DNA of 64,000 nucleotides from positions 32,855,681 through 32,919,680 of the forward strand of contig OX421965.1 of assembly GCA_949128115.1 (NCBI GenBank), read 5' to 3'. The notes beneath the pieces were generated by a model. The model did not search any database, was not told the DNA's origin, and worked only from the letters and a program-made list of their open reading frames with translations. This document shows, in pieces, positions 47,078 through 58,359 of the stretch; position 1 is the stretch's first letter, and every line of letters begins with the position of its first letter. This DNA is from Anaspis maculata. Its lineage: Eukaryota; Arthropoda; Insecta; Coleoptera; Scraptiidae. Made by a program: the position numbers and the translations under genes.

Positions 47078-47579
47078 AGGGTGATTGCATTAAATGCGTT
47101 CACATGATCACCGGTAGGCAGCGCAAGGGTCGACAGTTATGTTTTGACATTTGTTAGCGAATTGCATTGGGGCACATAACAGGGCCGCTATTCTTGAATC
47201 GTGTGAGAAAAGTCCCTGGGAGTAGAATATATTCCGCAGTACACTGATGTAGCGAATGTTGCCTAAAATCGTGGTTTTTAGGCAACTTTCGCTACGGAAG
47301 TGTAGTACGGATTATATATAACTCCCAGGGACTTTTCTCACACGATTCAAAAATAGCGACCCAGGTGTAAGGCATTGTTAGAAATGATTAAAAATCACAA
47401 TCTCGATCTCGTTAACGCCGAATAAACCAGTATGTGAACAAAACACGTGAAAATGATAGTATTTAGTGAGGTAAGCAGGTTAGTCCGGTTGACGTTGACT
47501 CCGACATGGATGAAACTTGACAGATGACAATGACACTATTGACATTTTGCCATAAACGCCCTCTACATGCAATCACCCT
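47078..47579. mobile_element. Outer MITE with AGGGTGATTGCAT ends, about 500 bp
   Basis: The left AGGGTGATTGCAT is complemented by the right ATGCAATCACCCT, with CGTT/CGCC flanking similarity inside. It is interrupted by the hairpin MITE at 47182-47362. Net length without that insert is about 320 bp. Confidence 0.65.
47182..47362. mobile_element. 181-bp near-perfect hairpin MITE inside the outer MITE
   Basis: The arms of about 85 bp pair almost base for base: GGGCCGCTATTCTTGAATCG, GTCCCTGGGAGT, GTTGCCTAAA, then TTTAGGCAAC, ACTCCCAGGGAC and CGATTCAAAAATAGCGACCC. The loop is about 8 nt. Confidence 0.9.
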
Positions 47580-47582
47580 CTT

Positions 47583-48429
47583 TATCGATGGGATATTTTT
47601 CATTGTGTTTCCTCCAATTATGTGATCAATCTATGAGAATCTGGAATTTCAGAATTTAATTAAGCATTTACCTAGTTATTTTGATTTTCATCCCTCGAAA
47701 AACTCCAATTTTTCATTGGGTTTTTGATATTTTTTTCATTATTTTTCTCATAACCACGACTTGAAATTGGACAAGTTCACAGGGTTAGAGTCTTGGCCGC
47801 TTTTTTTATTTCGTCATACTGTGCACCGTGACACCATTTCTTATAGTAAGGTGTGAATATGTACTACCATCGCCAAATGGCTGTGCTCTACGCCAAAATG
47901 AAAGGTTGGCTTTGAAAACAGCCATACTAGCTGCCGCAAAACTTTCTTTTCCTAGCAAAATTCTGGGGGGCGAACAGCGAAAATTGAGATCAGTTGACCA
48001 ACGGCTTTCAAGTGTTTTCCGAGGAACATGGATAGCATAGATTTGTGACACTGAAAAGGTTGTTCAAGATCCCAGTATTTCAGTATCGAAGACCTTCGGT
48101 GGATGTTTTGTTCCCTTGTCATGTTGAAACGTGAGTCAAGAACGTTATTCTGGTCTTCTATTCTTCGAGAAATGTACAGATGCTGTGAAAACTTCCAATT
48201 TGAAATTCCGTCAGCTCCATCCAGCATCCAGTGGTACTCGAAATCGACTTATCAAGTTGTTGAGCAATACCCCTCCTAACTACTAAGGTTCTTCTGATGA
48301 ATTCGCTTCCCATTCGTCTCTTTCTGATCCGAGCCCTTCAATATCCACAAGCAACTTAATAAGGAAAATTAACCCGACTTGCACATGTCTGTGAAGTTGG
48401 CCGCGCCCACAGTCAATATCGCGTATGTG
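47583..48429. other. No feature recognised
   Basis: Non-coding. Overlapping short frames near 47806-48227 on both strands show no recognisable motif. Confidence 0.45.
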
Positions 48430-48995
48430 ACTATTGGAATCCTTTGTTTATCGTTTGTTTACGTTTGTTTAGCTATTTCCGACGTTTGTTCACACCCCTT
48501 TCCCCCCTTTTTTGAAACCCCATATGGGTCGGGCCAACTTCACGACAGCCCGACCCTGAATAGAAAATGAGTGATTCCTCTATGGAAATTGTTTGTTTAT
48601 CGTTTGTTTAGGTGTGTTTGCTTAGTCATTTTCAGCGTTTGTTCACACCCCCTTCTTTTCTTTTTCGAAACTCCATATGGGTCGGGCCAGCTTCACGACA
48701 GCCCGACCCAAGATAGGAAAAAGGTGATTTCTCTATGGAATAATTTATTTATCGTTTGTTCACGTTTGTTTACCTATTTTCGACGTTTGTTCACACCCCC
48801 TTTCCCCTCTTTTTTGAAACTTCATATGGTTCGGGCCAACTTAACGATAGCCCGACCCAAAATAGAAAATTAGTGAATATTTTATGGAAATCGTTTGTTT
48901 ACGTTTGGTTAGTCATTTCCAGCGTTTGTTTACACTTCTCAAGCCCCTTTTTTCAAACCCGACATGGGTCGTAATTCAACGACAGCCCGACTAAA
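48430..48995 (+). repeat. Tandem repeat, about four units of ~150 bp
   Basis: Units contain CGTTTGTTTACGTTTGTTTA, CGTTTGTTCACACCCC, CATATGGGTCGGGCCAACTT and CGACAGCCCGACCC. The CGTTTGTTCACACC anchor lies near 48481, 48633, 48782 and 48920. Units drift in sequence. Similar open frames on the plus strand simply reflect the repetition. Confidence 0.85.
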
Positions 48996-49164
48996 AATAT
49001 CTATTATGGTCTCTAATTTCAGCTGTTCCATCAAAAAAATGAAAACAATTTTTTTTGTTTTCTCAGAATCAGAATTTTATTTGTAACGTCCCTCACCTTC
49101 ACTTTTATCCCAAATTGAACTCAGAGGTTCTAATGAAATGTATCAATAGTAGCTATCAATTCTA

Positions 49165-49325
49165 AATCACTCATTTTCCATTTTTGGTCGGACTGTCGTG
49201 AAGTTGGCCCGACCTATATGGAGTTTCAAAAAAGAAGAGAAGGGGGTGTAAACAAACGCTGAAAATGACTAAACAAACGTAAACAAACAATAAACAATCG
49301 ATTTCCATAGAGGAATCACTCATAC
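49165..49325 (-). repeat. Inverted single unit of the ~150-bp repeat
   Basis: GGTCGGACTGTCGTGAAGTT, GGAGTTTCAAAAAAG, GGGGGTGTAAACAAACG and CCATAGAGGAATCACTCA are the complement of one tandem unit. Array plus inverted unit resembles the unequal arms of a foldback element. Nothing recognisable lies between (48996-49164) or from 49326 to 49660. Confidence 0.8.
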
Positions 49326-50392
49326 TGGTGGAAGTGGTCGACGACTCTTACTACCCCGGCTCCAGTTAACACAAAATAATTTGCTGTAATAATACTTCAC
49401 CATGCCCGTTCCTGTTCATCGGTTACCTAATCATGGTCACTTCCTGACACCATCCAACTTCCCGAATATAGTTTCGGCCCCTCCCGCCCATACCACGTGT
49501 CATAAAACTCGGAGACTCACTCCTTGGAGATGGAGATGTCTTAACACTTCTCGGAGGTTGATAAGATGTTCCTAAAATATTTGAGCGTTGGCTATCACGT
49601 TGTCAAAGTCAGCTAGGCAAGTTTCTCACGTGGAACCTCGTCGGAAATTCCGTCAAGCCTTAATAGCCCAGGCTTTTTAGTCGAAAAAACGGCAAAACAT
49701 GAAACAAATTAAAACACGGTCAATCTCTCCAGTTTTGAGTTCACTAGACTTTGCTGTATAACATACAAAAAGTCCCCAACTTTCCCCCGTGTGCGTCATT
49801 GTTTTTTTGACAGGCAAAGATGAAGACACCTCATAATGCACTTTCCGCTCAAAAATGCTCCTAGTTCTCAACCACTCAATCGATTTCTCTTATCTTGATC
49901 TTGAATGAAAGATAATGAATCAAAGTAAATGATATGGGATGAATTTTGTCCAAAATTTGATACTAACAGACTAAATTTCTTCATAATGACACTTTTTTCG
50001 TGTTTTTTTTCTTATGCTTCAGTTAACATCTTACTTTTGCATCGACCACTGAATATCAGTTGGTATTATTATATGCAGTAGATTCCCTACAGTTTCAGCT
50101 TCAAAATGACGTTTCTTTTAGCTCTATTGTGAATTGTCCAGCAATTCCAATAAGGATTCTATGAAGTTACGTCAAACGCATTATATGGGAAAAATCACTT
50201 CAACATTATTAACCTAGACTTTGATCTATAATAATTGATCCTACGTTCAATATGCACAGCATCGTACTGACTGAATCTGGTCTGGTAGTACTCGTATGAG
50301 TAGGTACTAGGTACAGTTTCGCAATTTTCCTCTATGGTTTTAGCGCTACTACTTGTAGCCTTATAGTTATTTCTTGTTATTGCCGTCTGCAG

Positions 50393-50630
50393 TGTCCGGC
50401 AATATCTCAGCTACTAAATTTCGGATTGCGCTTGGGTTTTTGCTAGATGATAGCTTAGGTACCTACTCTAGATGTACAAACAACAAAGATATTTTATTTC
50501 ATTATTCGCCCGTCCGTCCGTCTGTGTGTCTGTCATTCCACGCAATATCGCGGCTCCTAGATCTCGGATTAACCTCGGGTTTTCGCTAGATAATAATAGC
50601 TAAGGTACTCTAGGTGTAAACAAACAACAC
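50393..50630 (+). repeat. Imperfect tandem pair, ~139-bp unit
   Basis: The blocks CAATATCTCAGCTACTAAAT, TTGGGTTTTTGCTAGATGAT, TAGCTTAGGTAC and CAAACAACAAAG recur 139 bp later in changed form. A CCGTCCGTCCGTCTGTGTG tract lies between them. This is upstream of the cysteine-rich ORF. Confidence 0.7.
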
Positions 50631-50660
50631 GGTGGGCTACGCGGGAGCACCCACGTGTAG

Positions 50661-52334
50661 TTGGTCCCCGTCAAGATGCATCTTTCTCCAGCTCCGGAGA
50701 CTATTTTGAAGATAGTGTCTTGCAACTGCAAGAAGAACTGCGGTCTAAAATGTAGATGCAGCATAGACAAGGACAAAAGTAGAAGAAGGAAGAACCACTG
50801 CGCATCCATTTCAGCCGATATCGCATGGGGTCCGCCATTTTTAGGTCATAACGGCTTTTCCAAGGCGGCAATTTAAATGGGGGAAGTACGCGCGAGTCAA
50901 AATCATAAACAGACGTCAAAACAGATGACAGTCATGAGACAATTTGTAGGTTATACTTTGTAAACGAAACAAATAACTCAAGAATTTCTGCTCACGGCCT
51001 TGACTAATCCTCATACTCGTAGTCAATACTTCGCTCGATCTCCGACTTCGCATCTCTCAAGTCCTTCGGACAATTATAACAATTGTTGCCATAGTTGGAT
51101 TGTGCTTAAATCGGAGACCGACTGTGAGTATGGGCCATAGACGTATGGGCATAAGGCCCACGACATGTGCTTGATTTGAGCTACAGAATAAAATTTCAAG
51201 AAAAATATTCAATGTTTTACTTGAGATAAAATAATACAAGTTTGGAAAGTGTTTGTTGAACATTACACTGAATCAGCTCTTCGCTTCACGTTTTTTTGCT
51301 AGATTTTGCAACTAATCTTATTTTCAAATAGCATCTTACGAGCACTTTCCCTCAAGATAAAATTGTGGTGTTTCAAAATGTCATTGTGCGAAACGAGGTT
51401 CTGGCTCGGGTCCTGGGAGTGTAGATAAAATTTTATTTACATTACTTCGAAATGCCTCGAACAAATCAGCAGCACTGAGCCTTTCTCATAAGACGTTTTC
51501 AAGCTATTTCTTCATCATTCCAATTGTCTCGAGCCACAATCGAAGCCCATCACCCCGTGGAAAACTAAAAACAAAATTTAGTTACCGGAGTGAAATTTGA
51601 TTATTTAAATTCAGCGTTACGTATGAAAGGATATCTTCTCATCTCTGGGTTCATCAATTGCTTGATGTTTTTGCAAATTTTGATAGGTGTAACAAGACAC
51701 CCTTTATTGATGCATTTGCTAAGTTTGATCAGGTTCGATCAAACTTTATTACACAGGAAAAATCGCAAAACGAACACTTCACACAGAGGCCTCGATATCT
51801 GTTTCACAGCTTCTAAGTGGAGATAAAACTGCGGACATCATTCTCCATTTCTTGACAATAATTCATCAAGTACAATGCACTCGACAATGCATTATTCATG
51901 CAAAGCATCCCAGGAATATAATATCTGGTTATGAAGTAGAATTCGTGGAAACGAACATGAATAACCCTCAACATTCAATTATATTGTTATCTTTTACGCA
52001 AAACCAAATATCGGCGCCGAGAAAAGTTCGATCACAACAAATCAGTCTAACCTAAAACTTCGTAGCTGTCATCAAGTACACTGTCAGTACTGTCACCCAC
52101 CTGTCATAATTAAAATTGCCGCCAGGAAAAACCGTTATGTAATCAAAATGGCCGGCCAACAAATTACACAGCCGCGCAGGTATCTTGCCTCTTCTACTTT
52201 TGTCCTTGTCTATGAGATGCAGGCGATCTTCCTTGTCTTGTTCGCAGATGTGTAAGTTCTGTAGGGGCACAACATGTGAGAATCTACCCCACCTTGTTGA
52301 GTATGACCCTGAGGACGATCTGTTATTTTTATAA
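50661..52334 (+). pseudogene. C-terminal part of a cysteine-rich ORF, split by a 1.45 kb insertion
   Basis: First part 50661-50761: APETILKIVSCNCKKNCG then LKCRC. Second part 52223-52334: RRSSLSCSQMCKFCRG, TTCENLPHLVEYD and an acidic end before TAA at 52332. The two parts are in one frame once the insert and one copy of its 8-bp duplication are discounted. The joined tail has the pattern CxCxxxCxxxCxC, then C, CxxC and C, a Cys-rich C-terminus I associate with repeated insect ORFs. It is only superficially like CXC/tesmin domains. Upstream, a TAG directly precedes the TTG at 50661, so the N-terminus is lost or lies across an intron. Function unknown. Whether the ORF belongs to the transposon or was captured by it is open. 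Confidence 0.55.
50762..52214. mobile_element. 1,453-bp TIR element with CATAGACAAGGAC ends (hAT- or P-like target duplication)
   Basis: Inverted repeats of about 110 bp start CATAGACAAGGACAAAAGTA, include TAACGG-TTTTCC and GGCGGCAATTT, and end in the complement CCTTGTCTATG. The perfect 8-bp duplication AGATGCAG lies at 50754-50761 and 52215-52222. Internal frames at 51590-52055 have no recognisable transposase motif. Confidence 0.85.
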
Positions 52335-53728
52335 ACCTATGTATTTAGTCCCTTTAGGTGCTAGATAACTTTGCTATTATTTTAGATGGGTATAGGTACT
52401 ATCGGTAGGTATTCGGGGTAGCTATCGATTTATTGTTTGGAAATCAGTAGACAAGTTTTTAACGAAACTAATACTGGACAAAATAAACTTAGAGTACGGA
52501 TGGTAAGCTAGATGCGATTTTTTTTGACTACTAGTGAACTTGAAATTATAATAATAATAATTTGATATTTTTTGCAGAGAATAGCTATAAAAGTCTTCCT
52601 GTGCTGTGCTAGACTTCCAATACATTATTAATATGTAAATACAATGTTGAAGCTCTGATTTGAAAAGATTGTGAGCATTTTTGATTGAAAAAAATGATAA
52701 TTTGCTCTTGAAAATTGTGGATTTTCAATTTACGATACTTTCACGTTGAATACATCAATGTTCGAAATTTCGAATAGGATCGATAACTGCAACTATTTCA
52801 CGCATTTACATCAGGCATTCGACATAATTATCATTTCTTGAATACTATAAAATCGAGTTGGTTTGATGTTCGGTGTAAGCCAGCTTGAAAGTGAAAAATG
52901 TGGCTATACCCGCTGGAAAGTTGCTGTTGTTATATTATTATTATTTTAATGTAGAGTGTTCTTTTTTCAGAAGCTAGAAAATTGTTTTGGCTACAAGAAG
53001 AAACCTTGAAAGATGAAATCAAAGCCATATTACAGCTACAATACATTTTTTCTCCACTGCGCGGAGATATTTTTGAGTGACATTTAGGACTTCGACATTT
53101 ATTTCAATAAATTATTTTTTTTACCTTGTAACCACTTAAGTCGCGTTTATGATATGATAGTCTTACGCAGAAAAGTCCATAGAATTCATCCAATCTTAAA
53201 TCCAAATGATTAATGCATCAAACGCAAAAAACACCCAAACTGAAAAACCGGCTTTATTTTAGTCCCAAAATCACGTTTTTCTGTCGAAAATTGCTCAAAA
53301 GATTTTTTAAACAGAATTTGAATATCATAATCGGATTTGCAAGGTCAGATTTAGTGGGAAACGATACCCAACATGTCAGTATTGTCTCAATAATAATGAA
53401 AACCAAATTTCTTGCATAGGTCACCAATTGCCCCCCTCCCGAGCTCCCCTCACGGGGACCATAGACATCTAGTTTGTCAATAAGTTTCACTCATAACCCA
53501 ATGTATCCAAATATAATAAATTTGAAGCCACTGGCTAGATTACTTTTGTCCTAGAATTTTTTTAATGAAAATTTTGCCCCCCCCCCCCCTTCAAAAATTA
53601 TGACGCACACGGAGGAAAGGTGGGGACTTTTAGTATGTTGTTCAGTAAGGTTAAGTGGGTACGATACCGTGAAGATTGCACGTGGATTAATTTGTTTCAT
53701 GTTAAATGCTAAAAAGCCTGGGCTATAA

Positions 53729-54339
53729 GCGTAGTCGGTGCAATATACAGAGTCCGAAAGGCATGACAGTGAACTTCATCCAACAGAGGAACAACTCCTC
53801 ATACTGCCATCATATACTTGGTTGTTGATTGTTGACGATTGTTGGTGCTCCCAGTTTTGAGGGTTCCTCCTCGGGACACCGTGATACAACATCTTCTTCA
53901 GGAGTTTTGGAGCTTCTCTCTATTACGTCACTGTTAGGTGCCTTAGAGCTTGTCGAATCGAAGAGAGCGAATAGACGTTCTTTAGACGGAGAGACAAGAC
54001 CAGTATGATTCCTTTGAGCAACAAAATAGGTTCTTTTTTTGATTAATTGTGTCGTAAGTCGTATAAAAAAGCTTTTGTTTATGTATCACGGCTGGCGGCT
54101 GGTACTACTGCCACTGATATTACGAACGCTATCGGAAACAGTTTTTCTGAGTTGATATGAGTTATAATAGAATCAAAATACCCGGATTACTATACTTCGT
54201 TCAAGTTAACTGTGGACCTACATAATTTTCACAGGATAATGGATCCAATTTTGTGGCCTAAGGGAACCTACTTGACTAGGTTTTTTCACTCTCGCCGCAA
54301 AGAAGCAAAAAATCCGTAGTTTCCCCAATAAGGCGAAAA
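53729..54339. other. No feature recognised
   Basis: Non-coding DNA between element B and the endonuclease fragment. Confidence 0.45.
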
Positions 54340-55064
54340 CTCACTTTTGTTCACCTAAATATTCGATCCTTAACAAATAAGATACATAAAGTCGAGGCGT
54401 TCACAATGATAAAAGATCCCGACATAATTTGTCTAACGGAAACCTGGATTAGGGAGGAATGTGTATCAGTGATGAGTCTTGTCAACTACAGAATAGTAAA
54501 TTCATTCTGTCGTAAGAACCACATACATGGAGGAACTATTATATATGTCCATACCAGACTACTGGAAGTCTTCACAGAAACCTGGTTTGGGGAGGATTAT
54601 GCCGTGGAGATAAGTATGGAGTGTTGCGCTGTCATACTGGCTCAGGGCAGCTCCAAACTCGGAATACTGACAGTATACAGACCACCCGGGGGAAGTCACG
54701 AGTTATTTTTCGAGAGTCTAACTGAAATACTTGCCAAACTAAAATCAAAAGTGAATAACATCATCCTCTGTAGCGACCTGAACATTGACACGTCCACCCA
54801 GTCGATGCACTCCGTCATGCTGTTGGATGTCTTCAGCTCCTTCCAACTGAAAAATAAACTAGCTTATGTTCCAACACGCATATGTACAAATATACATCAC
54901 GGGAAACGACGATATCAGTGCTGGACTACTTGATTACTGATATTTATGACGACTGCTTCGAAGCTGAGATTATAAACCCGCACCTCTCAGATCATCTGGC
55001 TCAAACCATGGTAGTTAAACTACCACATGAAGATACGATGAAACAAAATACGAATCTAGAGTGA
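54340..55064 (+). pseudogene. Non-LTR retrotransposon AP-like endonuclease fragment, frameshifted
   Basis: Motifs in order: FVHLNIRSLTNKI (54346), DIICLTETWI (54421), HGGTIIYVH (54525), LTVYRPPGGSHE (54668), ILCSDLNID (54763). After a one-base shift near 54885 come SVLDYLITDIYDD and HLSDHLAQTMVV (54918-55014). These match the N-terminal metal-binding, ETW, YRPP, DxN and SDH boxes of the exonuclease-endonuclease-phosphatase fold used by L2/CR1-type elements to nick target DNA. A linker or ORF start may extend upstream to about 54283. No reverse transcriptase follows, so the copy is truncated just after the domain. The exact clade is uncertain. Confidence 0.85.
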
Positions 55065-55069
55065 GAGAA

Positions 55070-55262
55070 ACAAATGTCACTGTCAAAAGCTTGGTCAAAA
55101 GTATGTCAGAAGTCACTTTCAAAAAGTAGGTACGTCAAAAGAGTCAGTTTCAAAAATACTTCAAAAAGTCACTGTCGAAAAAAAAGAATGAAAAAAAAAA
55201 CATCAATAATCACTGTCAAAATTACGTAAAAACCCACTGTCAAAAGTCGGTGTAAAAATATT
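55070..55262. repeat. Degenerate GTCACTGTCAAAA minisatellite
   Basis: About ten irregular copies of a 14-28 bp unit (GTCACTGTCAAAAG, AAGTCACTTTCAAAA and variants) begin right after the endonuclease fragment. Confidence 0.75.
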
Positions 55263-57001
55263 CAAATATCAGATAATTCGCATTTTACATTTTCGGTCAC
55301 AAGTGGCCCATTACCTACTGCTTTCCTAGTTTTACAGATGATTTTAGTCAGCGGAGCAGTGGAGCACACTCGAAGTTACGAGTTACATCATCATACATAC
55401 GAATGATCTACTGAACTGGGATCGTTGCCTGCAGTAGTGCAGGAAGCCGCAGACGTTCGATCTTTCCTTGGTTGAAGCTGCGCTGTCTTCTTCTAATTAT
55501 TTCTTCTTCGCTTTGGGGCTTATAATAGGACAGAGTGTTGAGGATTCTACGAAGAATTTCGTCGATCGATTTCCTGACATATTTCTCCTTCTTCGCAACG
55601 ACAGACCATGCAGACTTGCCTACCACCTACCAGTGGCTCCCAAATCTACTAACGGAAGCAAGAAACACTTTTTAACGGTGAGCGGATATCCGTGTAGTCA
55701 CTGGCAGTACCTCCTTAGGCCGCCTCTGTACTCCGATAGCGTAAACCTACACGTCAAGACGGTAACATCGTAACATTCGATGTTACGGAATATAAAAACT
55801 TGGAAAGTATTCATTTACATCACACATTGGCATCTTTTTGAAATTCAATATCTTTTGATGCAAACATTGATCTTTTGCTTTTCTTCTTACGAAAAATATA
55901 CTTCTCCCACATCTCATTTCCCATTTCTCGACGCTTTTATGAATGGAGCAAGCCTCTCACCCGCTTTCACCGAGAAAGAGCTGTCATCACCTTTACATAA
56001 ACCCTGTTCGACACGACGGCACGTCCACGTCCCGGCGCGATATTGCCACTGTCTTATGCAATAAACTCTTTTCTTCTCCATAACCACTTGCATTTTTGCT
56101 TTTATTGTGACACGGTTATTTGCAATTTTTGCTGTGAATGTCATTTATCTTCCATTCGAATATAAGCGGGACGTTATCGGCTGTATTAGTAAAATTGGAT
56201 GCATCCGAGCGGAACGCATTATTCCTATCGAAATGATTCCGACGTATTATCAAATCAGGATCAAAACAGACGGAAAACAGAAGGGTGGAATTATACTGCA
56301 AGCAAGGGGGTGGTGGTGGTAGAGAGGGCTGGATGAAGAAATTAGGATGGGATTGCTAAGCGGGGCGAGAGGCCATTATGGAATTTGTATCTACAGCACC
56401 AAGAATAACGAACGGGGCAAAACGATGGTTATAAAATATATCCGTAATGGCAAATAAGGGAGTGCACATTAATTGCTTTCGTTTTTATTTCGACGGGGGA
56501 AGTACGGCATAAAGCAATTTGGATAATTACAATATCCCCAGACTGGTGGGTGCTGTAGAAGAAGGAGGTAGCTAATTGCAGGTAGGAACCTACATAAAGC
56601 TAATAAATGCAAGTTTTTAATATAAGTATAGGTGTACGACATGCAAAGTAGGAAATCGATTTGCGGATGTGTGTCATAACTTATAAGCACCTGGACTGAA
56701 TTTGCTGGAGTGATAAGGTACAAGCAAACAGTTTTTACCGTTAGGGAAAAGGGGCAGGTGGAAAATATAAAACTTCATAGGAAATGCACGGCAACTCGCA
56801 TGATAGCTTAATAAAATCGATGTAATGTCCGCGCGAAACTGGATCAACTACTCAAGTTCAAATGTTTAAAACCTCCTACGTTCAGAGAAATTTACTTTTT
56901 TTCACTTAATCTATCACAAATTGAAATTATAACTCGATGATAAAGCCAAAAGTGAGAAGCTGAGAAGACGGCTCTTCCGTATGAATTCCTGGATGGATAA
57001 G
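55263..57001. other. No supportable gene
   Basis: About 1.7 kb with more complex sequence than most of the window. A minus-strand frame at 55408-55626 (Lys/Arg/Glu-rich, reads RRILNTLSYYKPQSEEEI) and a plus-strand frame at 55780-56064 are protein-like in composition. Neither has a recognised family or defensible splice sites. GGGGGTGGTGGTGG lies near 56306. Confidence 0.3.
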
Positions 57002-57182
57002 AGTGACGTAGCCAAAGGGGGGTCCAGGGGTTCCGGACTCCCCCCGAAATCCCATAGAAGCGCCCTTTTTTCAGTTTTTTTTATCTACGGCACTATTTTG
57101 CTCGCCTCGCTTGTACTCCTTTGTAACACTTTGGGTCGGACCCCCCCCCCCCTCCCAAATGAAAATTCTGACTACGTCACTG
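57002..57182. mobile_element. 181-bp MITE with AGTGACGTAG ends
   Basis: The left AGTGACGTAGCC pairs with the right GACTACGTCACTG. Flanks GGATAAG and GGATAGG are probably a decayed duplication. GGGGGGTCC and the complementary GGACCCCCCC pair inside, with homopolymer C near 57140. Confidence 0.65.
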
Positions 57183-58164
57183 GGATAGGCAACCTATTTT
57201 CCAATCAACAATTCACAAAGAAATTACGCGTAACGCTTTTAATTTTGCACCCGCTTCGGCATTCCAGACTTTTTTCGGAAAGGCCTTGAAGGTTCTCATC
57301 GCATCCATTGTTATTCTTGCATATTTCAGATCAGCTCCGAGTCTATTTGCAAGGTTCTAGAACAATCTATTGGCTTTGAGAATATTCCAGCAAGCTCGGC
57401 TCCTCCGCCAATTGTACAGTCGTGTCTTATCTCACGTCGTGGTCTCTCCAGGGAGTTCCGTAACACTTTTTCCTCATATTATAAGCCTGTTCGTCCCATA
57501 CACTTCGTTATCCTCCAGTACCTATACTAGTCGAAGCGGTACAAGCAAATATCTATAAGAAATGGACATATTTGAGTAGAACTATGCAACTTGGCACAAT
57601 TGTTCCTAACAATATTTCGAACTGCCCGGCCCGGTATGATGGTTTCCAAAATGGCGGTAATTTTGTCCAAAAATGTTGAAAAAATCGGAACTCGATTTAT
57701 GGTGCTTAGTAATTAGTATCATGTTTGGTGTCGTTTTCAACTAATTCGAGGATGAGAAATGCAATGGTTATGACTTATCTCCCTGATGTGCGGTTCAGGC
57801 CCCAGAGCCGCCATTTTGAATGTCTGGGTCTAAATGCTGTTGATGAAAAAATCTTATGCCTCCACTAATATGCCCGTGTGACTTGTGTGAGGTGTCGTTT
57901 TTTACTAATATAAATCATCTTATAGCTTCTGCGCCATTCAAAATACAAATAAGCAAACCTGCTTGAGTCTACGATGTAATTTTCAAATATGGCGGGCTGA
58001 CCTAAGGGGTCAAAAAATCGTTCACATCATAAAACACCCATGTTGGCAGAAAAAAAGGTCTTTGGTAAGCGGGTTGAGCCTTAGAGCCACTATTTTGATT
58101 TTTTGGGTTCAAATGCTATAATGTTGATGTAAAACTTTTGAGAAAACCCCACTTTTATGCAAGT
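57183..58164. other. Non-coding, dispersed-repeat-like
   Basis: It carries several GCCGCCATTTTGAATG/CAAAATGGCGG motifs and AATGCTGTTGATG/AATGCTATAATGTTGATG echoes (57833 and 58109), resembling the 0.93 kb element in the satellite. No ends could be defined. Confidence 0.4.
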
Positions 58165-58359
58165 TTTTTTTTTGTATATAGGATTTTATTGAACCTGGCC
58201 TTTAGCCAACCAACAATTTTGACATATTTAAAAAGAAGAGAAAAAAAATAGTATCAAGAGTTAGCCCAATGGCCACACTCTGATCTTCCCTAGCATAATT
58301 AAACTTAACCAATATTCTACAGATACATTACGATTTTTATACAATATGCTTAACGCGCA

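Larger units (their letters stand above)
49664..53725. mobile_element. Family T element B, 4.06 kb
   Basis: The left terminus TAGCCCAGGCTTTTTAG and right terminus CTAAAAAGCCTGGGCTA are flanked by TAA (49661-49663 and 53726-53728). The inverted arms extend about 200 bp and include one family T unit each (ACATACTAAAAGTCCCC and GTGTGCGTCAT). Inside are a two-unit repeat at 50393-50630, the end of a cysteine-rich ORF and a 1.45 kb insertion. Without the insertion it is about 2.6 kb, close to element A. No transposase was identified. Other short frames in 52335-53490 show no motif. Confidence 0.8.
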
